Source: Desulfocapsaceae bacterium (lineage in GTDB: Bacteria; Desulfobacterota; Desulfobulbia; Desulfobulbales; Desulfocapsaceae). Taken from it: a stretch of DNA of 57,067 nucleotides. How positions within the stretch are numbered: position 1 is the first letter of the stretch; every line of letters starts with the position of its first letter. The notes beneath the pieces are model-generated. The model did not search any database, was not told the DNA's origin, and worked only from the letters and a program-made list of their open reading frames with translations. Positions 45,589 to 53,379 of the stretch are shown here, one piece after another. The stretch spans positions 1-57,067 of the forward strand of contig JAUSAB010000093.1 in the NCBI GenBank assembly GCA_030653035.1, given 5' to 3'. The translations under genes were made by a program, and so were the position numbers.

Positions 45589-46245
45589 TTGGCCCTTGTA
45601 TCTTCAGTACAGGGGATTACTGAATCGCCGCTCCTTTCAATTCTGGCTCCAGACTCGTTTTTCCGGCTGTTTGTGCAGATGAATCACCTGAAGCAGGTCT
45701 CGCGTTTTCTCTTTCTGCCCGGCATGTTGTTCAACGACACCCAGCAATGGTGGGGAACAAAAAAAAGGAAACATCCCCATGAAGGCATTGACATTTACTT
45801 GACCCAGTCTGATGAAGAGGGAGTCAGAAATATCCTGCCACAGATGCTGATCCCGGCTATCCTCCCCGGTCAGCCGGTTCATTTTCATCGTGATTTTCTG
45901 GGAGAAACCCTTTATATTCGACACCCGGAGATTAGGCGGGAAGGCATGGTCCTGCACACCCTCTACGGTCACGGACAATTCAATATTGATCTGAACACTC
46001 CCTCCTTCATCAACAAAGGTGATATCCTGGGGACGATCAGCGATCCACCCGCAACAAGCGCCGTCCCCGCGCATCTGCATATTAGTTGCGCCTGGATACA
46101 GGAAGATCAGCGGCCGGAAGAGCTCAACTGGGAGGACATGGCCGCTTACGCCATCCCTGGCTCTCGCGGCATTAAGCCGTCCTTGGCCGTCGCCACAAAC
46201 CGCAATGTGCATTTTATTGACCCACTCCCCTTTCTCCTCCGGTAA
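45589..46245 (+). CDS. M23 (LytM)-like domain protein
   Basis: A 218-residue protein starting two bases after frdB at a TTG (an ATG at 45679 is the alternative). It has HPHEGIDIYL near residue 62 (the H-x(3)-D pair of M23 zinc peptidases), LHTLYGHGQFNIDLN, a VKKGDILG-like FINKGDILGTI turn near 142 and PAHLHISCAW (the HxH pair) near 160. These are the four metal-site pieces of M23 in order, though no signal peptide is evident. The link to the fumarate reductase operon may be only read-through. Substrate unknown. Confidence 0.6.
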   Translation: MALVSSVQGITESPLLSILAPDSFFRLFVQMNHLKQVSRFLFLPGMLFNDTQQWWGTKKRKHPHEGIDIYLTQSDEEGVRNILPQMLIPAILPGQPVHFHRDFLGETLYIRHPEIRREGMVLHTLYGHGQFNIDLNTPSFINKGDILGTISDPPATSAVPAHLHISCAWIQEDQRPEELNWEDMAAYAIPGSRGIKPSLAVATNRNVHFIDPLPFLLR

Positions 46246-46288
46246 CAAGGGCAACTATCATCAACCTATCTTGTCAAGAACCTCTTTA

Positions 46289-46747
46289 ATGCATATTCTG
46301 GTGGACGCCGACTCCTGCCCCGCAATCATCAAGGAGATCCTATACCGGGCAGCGGACAGGACTGGGACCCGGATGACTCTGGTGGCGGATCGTCCGCTGA
46401 CGATCCCTGAATCCCCTTATATCAAAAGGGTCCAGGTCAGGCCGGGACTCAACGCAGCGGATAGCCGGATCGTTGATCTGGCACAGCCCGGCGATCTGGT
46501 TATTACTGATGACATCCCCCTGGCCTCGGCGGCAGTTGGCAAGGGCTGCCTGGTGATCAATCAACGGGGCGAGATGCTGCGAGAAGAAAATATCGCCGAA
46601 CGGCTCTCGGCCCGCGACTTCATGACCGAACTACGAGAGTCCGGCATCGACACCGGGGGACCGGCGCCCCTGAGCCAGAAAAACCGACAATCCTTTGCCA
46701 ATCAACTGGACCGGCTCCTGGTTCGACAGAAGGAAAACACCTTATAA
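46289..46747 (+). CDS. YaiI/YqxD family protein (DUF188, PIN-like fold)
   Basis: A 152-residue protein: MHILVDADSCPAIIKEILYR, LVADRPLTIPESPYIKRVQV, GLNAADSRIVDLAQPGDLVITDDIPLA and INQRGEMLREENIAERLSARD. These are the DUF188 signatures. The fold is related to PIN/NYN nucleases and the conserved aspartates are all present, but no activity is established that I know of. The correct start is the ATG at 46289. Confidence 0.9.
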   Translation: MHILVDADSCPAIIKEILYRAADRTGTRMTLVADRPLTIPESPYIKRVQVRPGLNAADSRIVDLAQPGDLVITDDIPLASAAVGKGCLVINQRGEMLREENIAERLSARDFMTELRESGIDTGGPAPLSQKNRQSFANQLDRLLVRQKENTL

Positions 46748-46771
46748 TTTTAGAACAAGGATAAACACACT

Positions 46772-47533
46772 ATGGAATGGCTTGCTTCACCAGAAATCTG
46801 GATGGCCCTTATCACCCTCACCGCCCTTGAAATTGTCCTCGGGGTTGATAATATTATCTTCATTGCCATCCTGGTTGGTCGTCTTCCCCCGCACCAGCAG
46901 GCCAAAGGCAGAACCTTTGGTCTGGCCCTGGCCATGCTCACCCGTCTCGGCCTGCTCTTCTCCATTACCCTGATCATGCGCCTGACCCATCCCTTTGTCA
47001 CCCTGTTTGCGCATGGGATCTCCGGCCGCGACCTGATCCTCATCGGCGGCGGCCTGTTCCTGCTCGCCAAAAGCACCATGGAGATCCATGAAAGCCTGGA
47101 GGGAGAAAAACTTAAAGAACACTCGACCCATAAAAAATATGCCTCCTTCTTGGCCATCATTATTCAGATCGCAATCCTTGACATCGTTTTTTCGCTGGAC
47201 TCGGTAATTACCGCAGTGGGTCTTTCCGACCGACTAGCAATCATGGCCACCGCCATTATCATTGCCGTGGGGGTGATGCTCTTTCTGGCCGGCCCCATCT
47301 CCGATTTCGTTGAAAAACACCCGACCGTCAAAATCCTGGCCCTCAGTTTTCTGATAATGGTGGGCATGGCCCTGATCGGTGAAGGATTCACCTTCCATAT
47401 CCCCAAGGGTTATATCTACTTTGCGATGGCCTTCTCGGTCTTTGTGGAGATGCTCAATATGCGGCTGCGGGCCAAGAGGATTGAACCGCTACGTCTGCGC
47501 AAATCCGCTCCCATCGATCTGGACGTCGAATAA
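46772..47533 (+). CDS. TerC-family integral membrane protein
   Basis: A 253-residue protein with seven to eight hydrophobic segments and the paired TerC motifs LTALEIVLGVDNIIF near residue 16 and AILDIVFSLDSVITAVG near 133, whose acidic residues lie in the membrane and probably bind a divalent metal. Relatives are linked to tellurite resistance and, in other bacteria, manganese export at the Sec translocon. The end is basic and cytoplasmic. AGGATAAA precedes the ATG. Confidence 0.9.
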   Translation: MEWLASPEIWMALITLTALEIVLGVDNIIFIAILVGRLPPHQQAKGRTFGLALAMLTRLGLLFSITLIMRLTHPFVTLFAHGISGRDLILIGGGLFLLAKSTMEIHESLEGEKLKEHSTHKKYASFLAIIIQIAILDIVFSLDSVITAVGLSDRLAIMATAIIIAVGVMLFLAGPISDFVEKHPTVKILALSFLIMVGMALIGEGFTFHIPKGYIYFAMAFSVFVEMLNMRLRAKRIEPLRLRKSAPIDLDVE

Positions 47534-47538
47534 TTCCC

Positions 47539-48570
47539 ATGCATTTCCATACGGTCATTGTCGGTGCCGGCCCAAGCGGCCTGGCATGCGCCAGGATGCT
47601 TGGTGATCGCGGCATCCAGGCCCTGGTCATTGAACGGCATGAAACCATCGGGGCCAAGGTCTGCGCCGGCGGCATCACCTGGGGTGGTCTGATCAGCCGG
47701 GTGCCGCCTGACCTTGCCGAAAAATCCTTCCCTGTGCAGCACATCATCACCCGCCTCCAGAAGGTGCGCATCGAAGAACCGACACCGATTATTGCTACCG
47801 TCAACCGGGTCAAACTGGGGGGATATATGGCCAGGCAGGCCATAACAGCCGGGGCCGAGATCATGACCGGCTGGCAGGTAAAGGGGATCAAAGGGCAAAC
47901 CCTGATTATTGAGGAAAAAGAAAGCAGGAAAAAGCAGGAGATCAGCTTTGACTATCTGGTGGGGGCAGACGGTTCACACTCGCTGGTACGGAGACATCTG
48001 GGACTTGCGAACAACAAGATGGGCATCGGCCTCAACTATCAGATCAGCGGCGACCTGCAAAAAATGGAGTGGCACCTGAATAGCCGTTTTTTCAGGAATG
48101 GCTATGGCTGGATCTTTCCCCATAAAGATACCATCTCAATCGGCGCCTATGTCCCCAGATCCGTAATGCCCGCCCACCAGTTGAAAAAAGGGCTGATCGC
48201 CTGGGCCGGAACCTTGGGATTTTCCCTTGCCAGGGAACAAGCGAGGGCCGAATATATCAACTATGATTATCAGGGCTGGCGGTTTGACAGAATTTTTCTG
48301 ATTGGCGATGCCGCTGGTCTGGCCTCGGGATTGACTGGCGAGGGCATCTACCCGGCCATCATCTCCGGGGAAGAGGCGGCCCGCGCCATCATTGACCCGG
48401 CTTACAGCGCTGTTATAATGGAAGGCCTGCTTCGCAAGCACCGCCTGCACAGCCACATGGCAGACTGGACGGGAACGAACCCCATCTTCAATATCATTGC
48501 CGGAGAAGTCGTGACTCTGGGGCTACGATGTGGTTTAATCAAATTCAACAAACTGGAAATGGCGGTTTAG
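47539..48570 (+). CDS. FAD-dependent geranylgeranyl-reductase-family protein
   Basis: A 343-residue flavoprotein with the dinucleotide motif VGAGPSGLACARMLGDRG near residue 7, FDYLVGADGSHSLVRRHLG near 137 and IGDAAGLASGLTGEGIYPAI near 255. These are the pattern of the geranylgeranyl reductase/p-hydroxybenzoate hydroxylase-like family. It probably reduces isoprenoid double bonds or acts on a quinone; menaquinone saturation is one possibility given the frd block. It starts 5 bp after terC. The stop is immediately followed by a hairpin. Confidence 0.82.
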   Translation: MHFHTVIVGAGPSGLACARMLGDRGIQALVIERHETIGAKVCAGGITWGGLISRVPPDLAEKSFPVQHIITRLQKVRIEEPTPIIATVNRVKLGGYMARQAITAGAEIMTGWQVKGIKGQTLIIEEKESRKKQEISFDYLVGADGSHSLVRRHLGLANNKMGIGLNYQISGDLQKMEWHLNSRFFRNGYGWIFPHKDTISIGAYVPRSVMPAHQLKKGLIAWAGTLGFSLAREQARAEYINYDYQGWRFDRIFLIGDAAGLASGLTGEGIYPAIISGEEAARAIIDPAYSAVIMEGLLRKHRLHSHMADWTGTNPIFNIIAGEVVTLGLRCGLIKFNKLEMAV

Positions 48571-48735
48571 GTGCCGTTATGAAATAAGCAGTGCTTTTTT
48601 GCTTATTTTATTACGGCACCTTATGCCGCTTCAAAGAAACAGCCAATCTTTACCGGCTTTTTCTTTGAACGGCGTCTTGCAGATAACATACAAGATGCCG
48701 TTCATGATGTTACAATGTTACTTAGCAATAACATT
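48570..48735. repeat. Four hairpins in tandem, two of them mutually exclusive
   Basis: Hairpin 1: 48570-48590 with 48600-48620 (GGTGCCGT... / ...ACGGCACC, 19 of 21 pairs). Hairpin 2: GCCGCTTCAAAGAAA at 48625-48639 with TTTCTTTGAACGGC at 48660-48673. Hairpin 3: GAACGGCGTCTTG at 48667-48679 with CAAGATGCCGTTC at 48691-48703. Hairpin 4: AATGTTA/TAACATT at 48714-48735. The GAACGGC piece is shared by hairpins 2 and 3, so only one can form at a time. It may terminate the upstream operon or control the cytochrome gene. Confidence 0.6.
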
Positions 48736-48777
48736 GCTTTCACTTATTAACTTCATTCAACACCCAGAACAAAAACC

Positions 48778-49050
48778 ATGACCACTCCCCCTAATAAAAG
48801 GATCAGACCTCTCTTCCTGAATATCGCCTTCGTCCTCACCGGCGCCGCTATTCTTTTTTTCCTTTTCAACGCCCCGAAAGAGACCACAAAAAAGCTGCCG
48901 AAAGATGCAAACCACAGCCGCTTCCAGGACATGAAGAAAAAGGAGGCGGAAAAATTCTGCATGGAATGTCATGCCCCGGAAAAAGAGTATCCCCTTCCCC
49001 AAGACCACCCCCCCAAATATCGCTGTTTATTCTGTCACAAGAGAAACTGA
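48778..49050 (+). CDS. Small membrane-anchored c-type cytochrome (two CxxCH motifs)
   Basis: A 90-residue protein: a short basic start, one transmembrane helix (PLFLNIAFVLTGAAILFFLF, about 11-30), a lysine-rich stretch, then CMECH near residue 61 and CLFCH near 82. Both are haem c attachment sites. It should carry two haems on the outer face of the inner membrane. No close family is recognised, though it resembles truncated NapC/NrfH or cytochrome c7 ends. The ATG has no clear ribosome site, and a set of hairpins lies upstream. Confidence 0.7.
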   Translation: MTTPPNKRIRPLFLNIAFVLTGAAILFFLFNAPKETTKKLPKDANHSRFQDMKKKEAEKFCMECHAPEKEYPLPQDHPPKYRCLFCHKRN

Positions 49051-49084
49051 CAGCAAAATCAAATCATACTGGTTCGGAAGCTAA

Positions 49085-49585
49085 TCAATTCAAGAGATGC
49101 TTCTGCCCACGTTTCTGCCTGATTTTTATAAAGAAACGCAACGAGACATAATAACCGGCAAGAGCACAGGGAAGCGCCAGCACTGTCCCTCCAACCACCA
49201 GGACAATAGCCGCCTCATAGCCAAGCCCGATAAGGGCCTCGATGGATTTCTGAAACCCCTGATGTTGCAGCAGAACATCAAGTACTCCCTTGATGCGGCT
49301 CCAGGTGAGCTCATACGGCGTCAGGACATTGCCGATAATGGTGGCGAGATAATATTGCGGAACATACGTTATTGGATTACAGACGAGAAGACTTCCCAGC
49401 AAGGCTGCAATGGTCGAGCTTCTGGTCACAAGCGTAACCGGGATAATGACAATGGTATGCAAAGGCATGGTGGGAGTGATGCCAATAAAAATACCAATGG
49501 CTGTACCCAGGGCCAGGGATTGGGGATCCCCCTTTAACCGCATGAATTTTAAATAATAATATTTGGCACTTCGTTTCGGATTCAT
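49085..49585 (-). CDS. DUF2062 membrane protein
   Basis: A 166-residue protein of the DUF2062 family: LKFMRLKGDPQSLALGTAIG, IFIGITPTMPLHTIVIIPV, LLVCNPITYVPQYYLATIIG and a last hydrophobic helix near 130-152. Three membrane segments are likely. These genes often sit near glycosyltransferase or tRNA-related genes; their function is unsettled. It lies 15 bp after tsaD on the same strand and is probably cotranscribed. Confidence 0.85.
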   Translation of the reverse strand: MNPKRSAKYYYLKFMRLKGDPQSLALGTAIGIFIGITPTMPLHTIVIIPVTLVTRSSTIAALLGSLLVCNPITYVPQYYLATIIGNVLTPYELTWSRIKGVLDVLLQHQGFQKSIEALIGLGYEAAIVLVVGGTVLALPCALAGYYVSLRFFIKIRQKRGQKHLLN

Positions 49586-49600
49586 CTGCTCATCTATTTC

Positions 49601-50710
49601 CTAAAGTTGAGAACGGGAATAAACATCTTGTTCATAAGAGCCTGGCACTGATTCACGGGAATAATAAAAACCGGCCATGGCAATCATCGCTCCATTGTCG
49701 GTACAAAAAGAAGGGCGAGGGACAAAGAAGGCCTTCCCTTCCAGCTGACAACGGGAAGACATCGCTTCGCGTAACCGGGGATTAGCTGAAACTCCGCCAC
49801 CCAAAACAATCGTCTGCACATTGTGCCTCATAGCAGCCAGCATGGTCTTTTCCACCAGGACATCAACGATAGCTTCTTGAAATGAGGCACAGATATCAGC
49901 AAGTTGCAGAGGGATGCCCATCTGCTTGGCGTGATTGCAGTGATTCAGCACAGCGGTCTTCAAACCGGAAAAACTGAAATCCAGCGATTCTTCTTCGATG
50001 GCCAGGGATGGCTTCGTGTCACGGGTGCCAGGGATGGCACAGGAGTGACCGATGGCCAGGGATGGCTTCGTGTCGCTTGCTCCAGGGAAGGATAATGAGC
50101 GACCAAGCCAGGCCCTGGGAAATTTGATAGCACTCCTGTTGCCGGCCATGGCCTCCGCCGAAACCCGGGGGCCGCCGGGATAGGGCAGGCCGAGAAGTTT
50201 CGCCACCTTGTCAAAGGCCTCGCCGGCGGCATCATCACGGGTTCTGCCCAGAAGCGAAAAAGAAGTGTGACTCTGCGCCAGATAGATTGAGCTGGTCCCG
50301 CCGGAGACAATGAGGGCGATATAGGGGAAATCGGGTTTGTCTTCTTCCAAAAATGCCGCCAATAGATGCCCTGCCATATGGTCAACGCCGATAAAAGGAA
50401 TTTTGGTTACATAGGAAAGGGCTTTGGCGTAGGAAAAGCCAACAAGCAGCGAGCCGATCAGGCCTGGTCCTTGGGTGACCGCGATCAGATCAATATCCTT
50501 GAGCGTCACGCCGGCCCGATTCAGGGCCTCATGGACGATCGGCACGATTGCTTCAAGATGTTGACGGGACGCAAGCTCCGGCACCACCCCGCCAAAACGG
50601 GTATGAATCTGGTCCTGACTGCTGAGCACGCTGGAAAGCAGCGTATCGCTGTCTTTCAACACCGCCGCCGCTGTGTCATCGCATGAAGTTTCTATTCCCA
50701 GGGTCAACAT
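49601..50710 (-). CDS. tsaD: tRNA threonylcarbamoyladenosine synthase catalytic subunit, with in-frame insertion
   Basis: With TsaB, TsaC and TsaE it makes t6A37 in tRNAs that read ANN codons. The 369-residue product has GIETSCDDTAAAVL at the start, the metal-binding GVDHMAGHLLAA near 107, VSGGTSSIYLAQSHTSF near 133, GLKTAVLNH and VLGGGVSANPRLREA near 303. It is about 25-30 residues longer than usual because an insert near residues 203-232 repeats DTKPSLAIGH and DTKPSLAIEE. The insert lies in a loop between conserved blocks and keeps the frame, so the enzyme may still work. Confidence 0.94.
   Translation of the reverse strand: MLTLGIETSCDDTAAAVLKDSDTLLSSVLSSQDQIHTRFGGVVPELASRQHLEAIVPIVHEALNRAGVTLKDIDLIAVTQGPGLIGSLLVGFSYAKALSYVTKIPFIGVDHMAGHLLAAFLEEDKPDFPYIALIVSGGTSSIYLAQSHTSFSLLGRTRDDAAGEAFDKVAKLLGLPYPGGPRVSAEAMAGNRSAIKFPRAWLGRSLSFPGASDTKPSLAIGHSCAIPGTRDTKPSLAIEEESLDFSFSGLKTAVLNHCNHAKQMGIPLQLADICASFQEAIVDVLVEKTMLAAMRHNVQTIVLGGGVSANPRLREAMSSRCQLEGKAFFVPRPSFCTDNGAMIAMAGFYYSRESVPGSYEQDVYSRSQL
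49996..50074. repeat. 25-bp direct repeat pair within tsaD
   Basis: The same 25 bases, starting CGATGGCCAGGGATGGCTTC, occur at 49996-50020 and 50050-50074, 54 bases (18 codons) apart. Additional CCAGGGATGGC pieces lie between and around them. The repeat unit encodes DTKPSLAI twice. Confidence 0.85.
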
Positions 50711-50857
50711 GATATTTCGTTATACGAAAACTTTGAGGGGAAAAGTCGAATATCTCTTGGCAGAAACAGAGGATTCAGGGTAATAAAAGTTTCCCCATCT
50801 ATATGGTCTTTTTTAAAGGAAAAGTCAACATTCGCACAGATCAGGAACCCTTTCATC

Positions 50858-51931
50858 ATGTGTTCATCAGCAACAGCAACTATGCAAACAGGTAAGCGAA
50901 ACGAAGGCCGGAGTCCGGCGCAACTTGTCGATCAATACTCCCGAACCATCTCGTATCTTCGCCTTTCCATCACCGATCGTTGCAACCTGCGTTGTCTCTA
51001 CTGCATGCCCCAGCAGGGCCTCAACTCTTCTTCCCTGGTAAAATGCGCCGACCTGCTCAGTTATGAAGAGATGCTGCGGATCGTAGGGATTGCCGTCGGC
51101 ATGGGCATGAATAAATTGCGCCTGACCGGCGGCGAACCGCTGGTCAGAAACGGGGTCATGGACTTTATCCGCTGCCTGGCCGGGATCAAGGGGCTTGAGG
51201 ATATCCGTCTGACCACCAACGGTGTCCTGCTCCACGAAAAGGCGGCGGAACTGTACAGCGCCGGGATCAGGAACCTCAATATCTCGCTCGACTCGATGAA
51301 ACCCGAGCGGTTCAAAGCCATCACCGGGTCAGACCTCTTCGATCAGGTCTGGCTGGGCATCCAAACGGCCTGTGATCTGGGATTCAATGTCAAACTCAAC
51401 ATGGTGGCCATGAAGGGAATCAATGATGATGAATTTGCGGATTTCGCCAGACTGGCAACGCAACGGCCCATGCAGGTGCGATTCATCGAATTTATGCCCA
51501 TCGGCAATAAGGAAAGCTGGGACAAGTCGCGGTTTATTTCCGCCGATGAACTCAAGGAAATTTTCTCGACATTGGGAACCCTGGAGCCGGTTGCCGGTTC
51601 ACGGATGGAAGGGCCGGCCAGGGTCTATCAACTGACGACCCCGGATGGGAAAAGCGGACGGATTGGTTTTATCAGCCCCATCAGTCATCACTTCTGCGAC
51701 AAATGCAACCGGTTGCGCCTGACCTCCGAGGGAAGGCTGCGGGCCTGCCTGCTGCACAGCCATGAAACTGATCTGAAGGCCATATTACGTCAGGGCGGCA
51801 CCGACAGCGACATCCAGTCGGCAATCCAGCAGACCATCCTCAATAAGCCCAAAGGCCATACCCTGCAGGATGACCTGGCCGGAGAGAACCAGATTAACTG
51901 CCAGGGTCAGATGTCACGCATCGGTGGATAA
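50858..51931 (+). CDS. moaA: GTP 3',8-cyclase
   Basis: Radical-SAM enzyme that rearranges GTP in the first step of molybdopterin synthesis. The 357-residue product has the N-terminal cluster motif ITDRCNLRCLYCMP (C-x3-C-x2-C) near residue 39, LRLTGGEPLVRNG near 87, RFIEFMPIG near 203 and the second cluster motif CDKCNRLRLTSEGRLRACL near 271-289, and it ends in the essential GG dipeptide (SRIGG). All are intact. Its 3' end overlaps pheA on the other strand by 18 bp. Other moa genes are not in the window. Confidence 0.95.
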   Translation: MCSSATATMQTGKRNEGRSPAQLVDQYSRTISYLRLSITDRCNLRCLYCMPQQGLNSSSLVKCADLLSYEEMLRIVGIAVGMGMNKLRLTGGEPLVRNGVMDFIRCLAGIKGLEDIRLTTNGVLLHEKAAELYSAGIRNLNISLDSMKPERFKAITGSDLFDQVWLGIQTACDLGFNVKLNMVAMKGINDDEFADFARLATQRPMQVRFIEFMPIGNKESWDKSRFISADELKEIFSTLGTLEPVAGSRMEGPARVYQLTTPDGKSGRIGFISPISHHFCDKCNRLRLTSEGRLRACLLHSHETDLKAILRQGGTDSDIQSAIQQTILNKPKGHTLQDDLAGENQINCQGQMSRIGG

Positions 51932-53014
51932 GTATTCATGGCAGGGATACGAACCAAGCCATTCAAAGTAAGAACAGATCTCCCGTAAACGGTCACAGCC
52001 CCTTTTGATCTTCTCGTCTTCCATATGCCCCATCATATCCAGGAAAAATAAATACTTCCATTGTTTACCCTTGATCGGGCGGGACTCGATCTTGGCCAGA
52101 TTGATATCTTCCTCCGAGAGAATCGTCAGCACCTCGTTCAGGGCCCCGGGGCGATCCATGAGTCCCAGAAGCAGAGAGGTGCGGTCGGCGCCGCTAGGCG
52201 ATGGCGAATGGTCGCCGATCACCAGAAAGCGGGTGGTATTGCCCCGGTAATCTTCAATCCCCTTCACCACCACCTGCAGGTCATAGGTCTTGATGGCAAG
52301 CGAGGAGGCAATGGCCCCGATATTGGGGTTATTGGCGGCCATCTGGGCGGCGGCCCCGGTGGAGAAGACCGGCAGGGTCGGCGTCTGGGGCAGGTGTTTG
52401 CGCAGCCATTCCCGGCATTGGGCCAGGGGCTGGGAATGGGAGGCCACGGTCTGGATGTCCTCAATATTGCCGGAGCGGCAGACCAGATTATGGCTGATCT
52501 CGAGCAGCACCTCGCCACAGATCTTGACCTTGTACTTCATAAACGAGTCAAGGGTGTTAAAGATTGAGCCCTCAATCGAATTTTCCACCGGGACAATGCC
52601 ATAGTGCGTCCGGTTCTTCTCTACCTCGGAGAAGACATCATCAATAGACTCCATGGGCTCAAAAGTGGCGGAGTGGCCGAAGTACTTCACCCCGGCCAGG
52701 TGGGTAAAGGTAGCCTCGGGTCCCAGATAGGCGACCGCAATCTTTTTCTGGGAGAGCCGGCAACTGGTGATAATCTCATTAAAAATAGAGCGCAACGCCG
52801 TCTCGGGAAAAACACCATTGTTCAACGTAGTCAGCCGCTCATAGATCTGACGTTCACGCAATGGATCCCATTTAGCCCGGTTGCTCTCGTTTTTCAGCCT
52901 GCCGATATCCTTGGCATGACCAATCCGTTCCTTGAGAAGGGAAACAATCTGGTTATCTATGGCGTCTATCTGGTCACGCACCTGAGCAATATCCGGTTTC
53001 TTTTCAGTTGCCAT
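51914..53014 (-). CDS. pheA: Bifunctional chorismate mutase/prephenate dehydratase (P-protein)
   Basis: Converts chorismate to prephenate and on to phenylpyruvate for phenylalanine. The 366-residue product has an AroQ-type chorismate mutase at 8-90 (RDQIDAIDNQIVSLLKERI..., KWDPLRERQIYE), a prephenate dehydratase from 97 (VAYLGPEATFTHLAGVKYFG, YGIVPVENSIEGSIFNTLD, GNTTRFLVIGD), and an ACT domain near 285-360 with KIESRPIKG, the phenylalanine-binding ESRP. Feedback inhibition by phenylalanine is expected. A hairpin precedes it in the 5' leader. Confidence 0.96.
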   Translation of the reverse strand: MATEKKPDIAQVRDQIDAIDNQIVSLLKERIGHAKDIGRLKNESNRAKWDPLRERQIYERLTTLNNGVFPETALRSIFNEIITSCRLSQKKIAVAYLGPEATFTHLAGVKYFGHSATFEPMESIDDVFSEVEKNRTHYGIVPVENSIEGSIFNTLDSFMKYKVKICGEVLLEISHNLVCRSGNIEDIQTVASHSQPLAQCREWLRKHLPQTPTLPVFSTGAAAQMAANNPNIGAIASSLAIKTYDLQVVVKGIEDYRGNTTRFLVIGDHSPSPSGADRTSLLLGLMDRPGALNEVLTILSEEDINLAKIESRPIKGKQWKYLFFLDMMGHMEDEKIKRGCDRLREICSYFEWLGSYPCHEYLSTDA

Positions 53015-53030
53015 GGTCTTTCCTGTTTAG

Positions 53031-53079
53031 TACCTTAGAAATTCGTTTCTTGTTTTTTGAAACGAATTTCGTGAAGGTA
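53031..53079. repeat. Hairpin in the pheA leader (TACCTT...AAGGTA type)
   Basis: GAAATTCGTTTC (53038-53049) pairs perfectly with GAAACGAATTTC (53059-53070) around TTGTTTTTT. The outer TACCTT/AAGGTA also pair, with a bulge. The overall plan (TACCTTA, a T-rich loop, AAGGTA) matches the nested hairpin at 1148-1199. It lies just before pheA and could act in its leader or be a mobile palindrome. Confidence 0.55.
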
Positions 53080-53130
53080 ATTATCCCGTTTACCGGGGTT
53101 AGTATTGATGAGTTCAAAAAATATTGAATA

Positions 53131-53192
53131 TCGTGATGAATGGTAATTACTCAGGTGTTTAGGTGAAACCTGAAAGCTGAGTTAATCATCAC
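53131..53192. other. Nested inverted repeat upstream of the DUF39 gene
   Basis: Outer arms TCGTGATGA / TCATCACG, middle ACTCAG / CTGAGT and inner AGGTGAAACCT form a three-level imperfect hairpin about 200 bases before the DUF39 ATG. TTTAGGTGAAA and ACAGGTGAAAG pieces recur at 53230-53265. It could be a structured leader or a mobile palindrome; no known riboswitch was recognised. The rest of 53015-53379 has no gene. Confidence 0.4.
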
Positions 53193-53379
53193 GCATTATT
53201 TGTCCCTAAAAACCTTCGGCCTTCAGTCTAAAATACAGGTGAAAGAATTTAGGTGAAAGAAAAAAGTATGTCAAGCTGTAAAAAGGTTGATATATGACTA
53301 AGGTGTACGATAAGATCAGAAATCACTCTAGCATAATTGACAAACACCAAGCACCCATTTCCTTGAGAGCGAAACAGAT

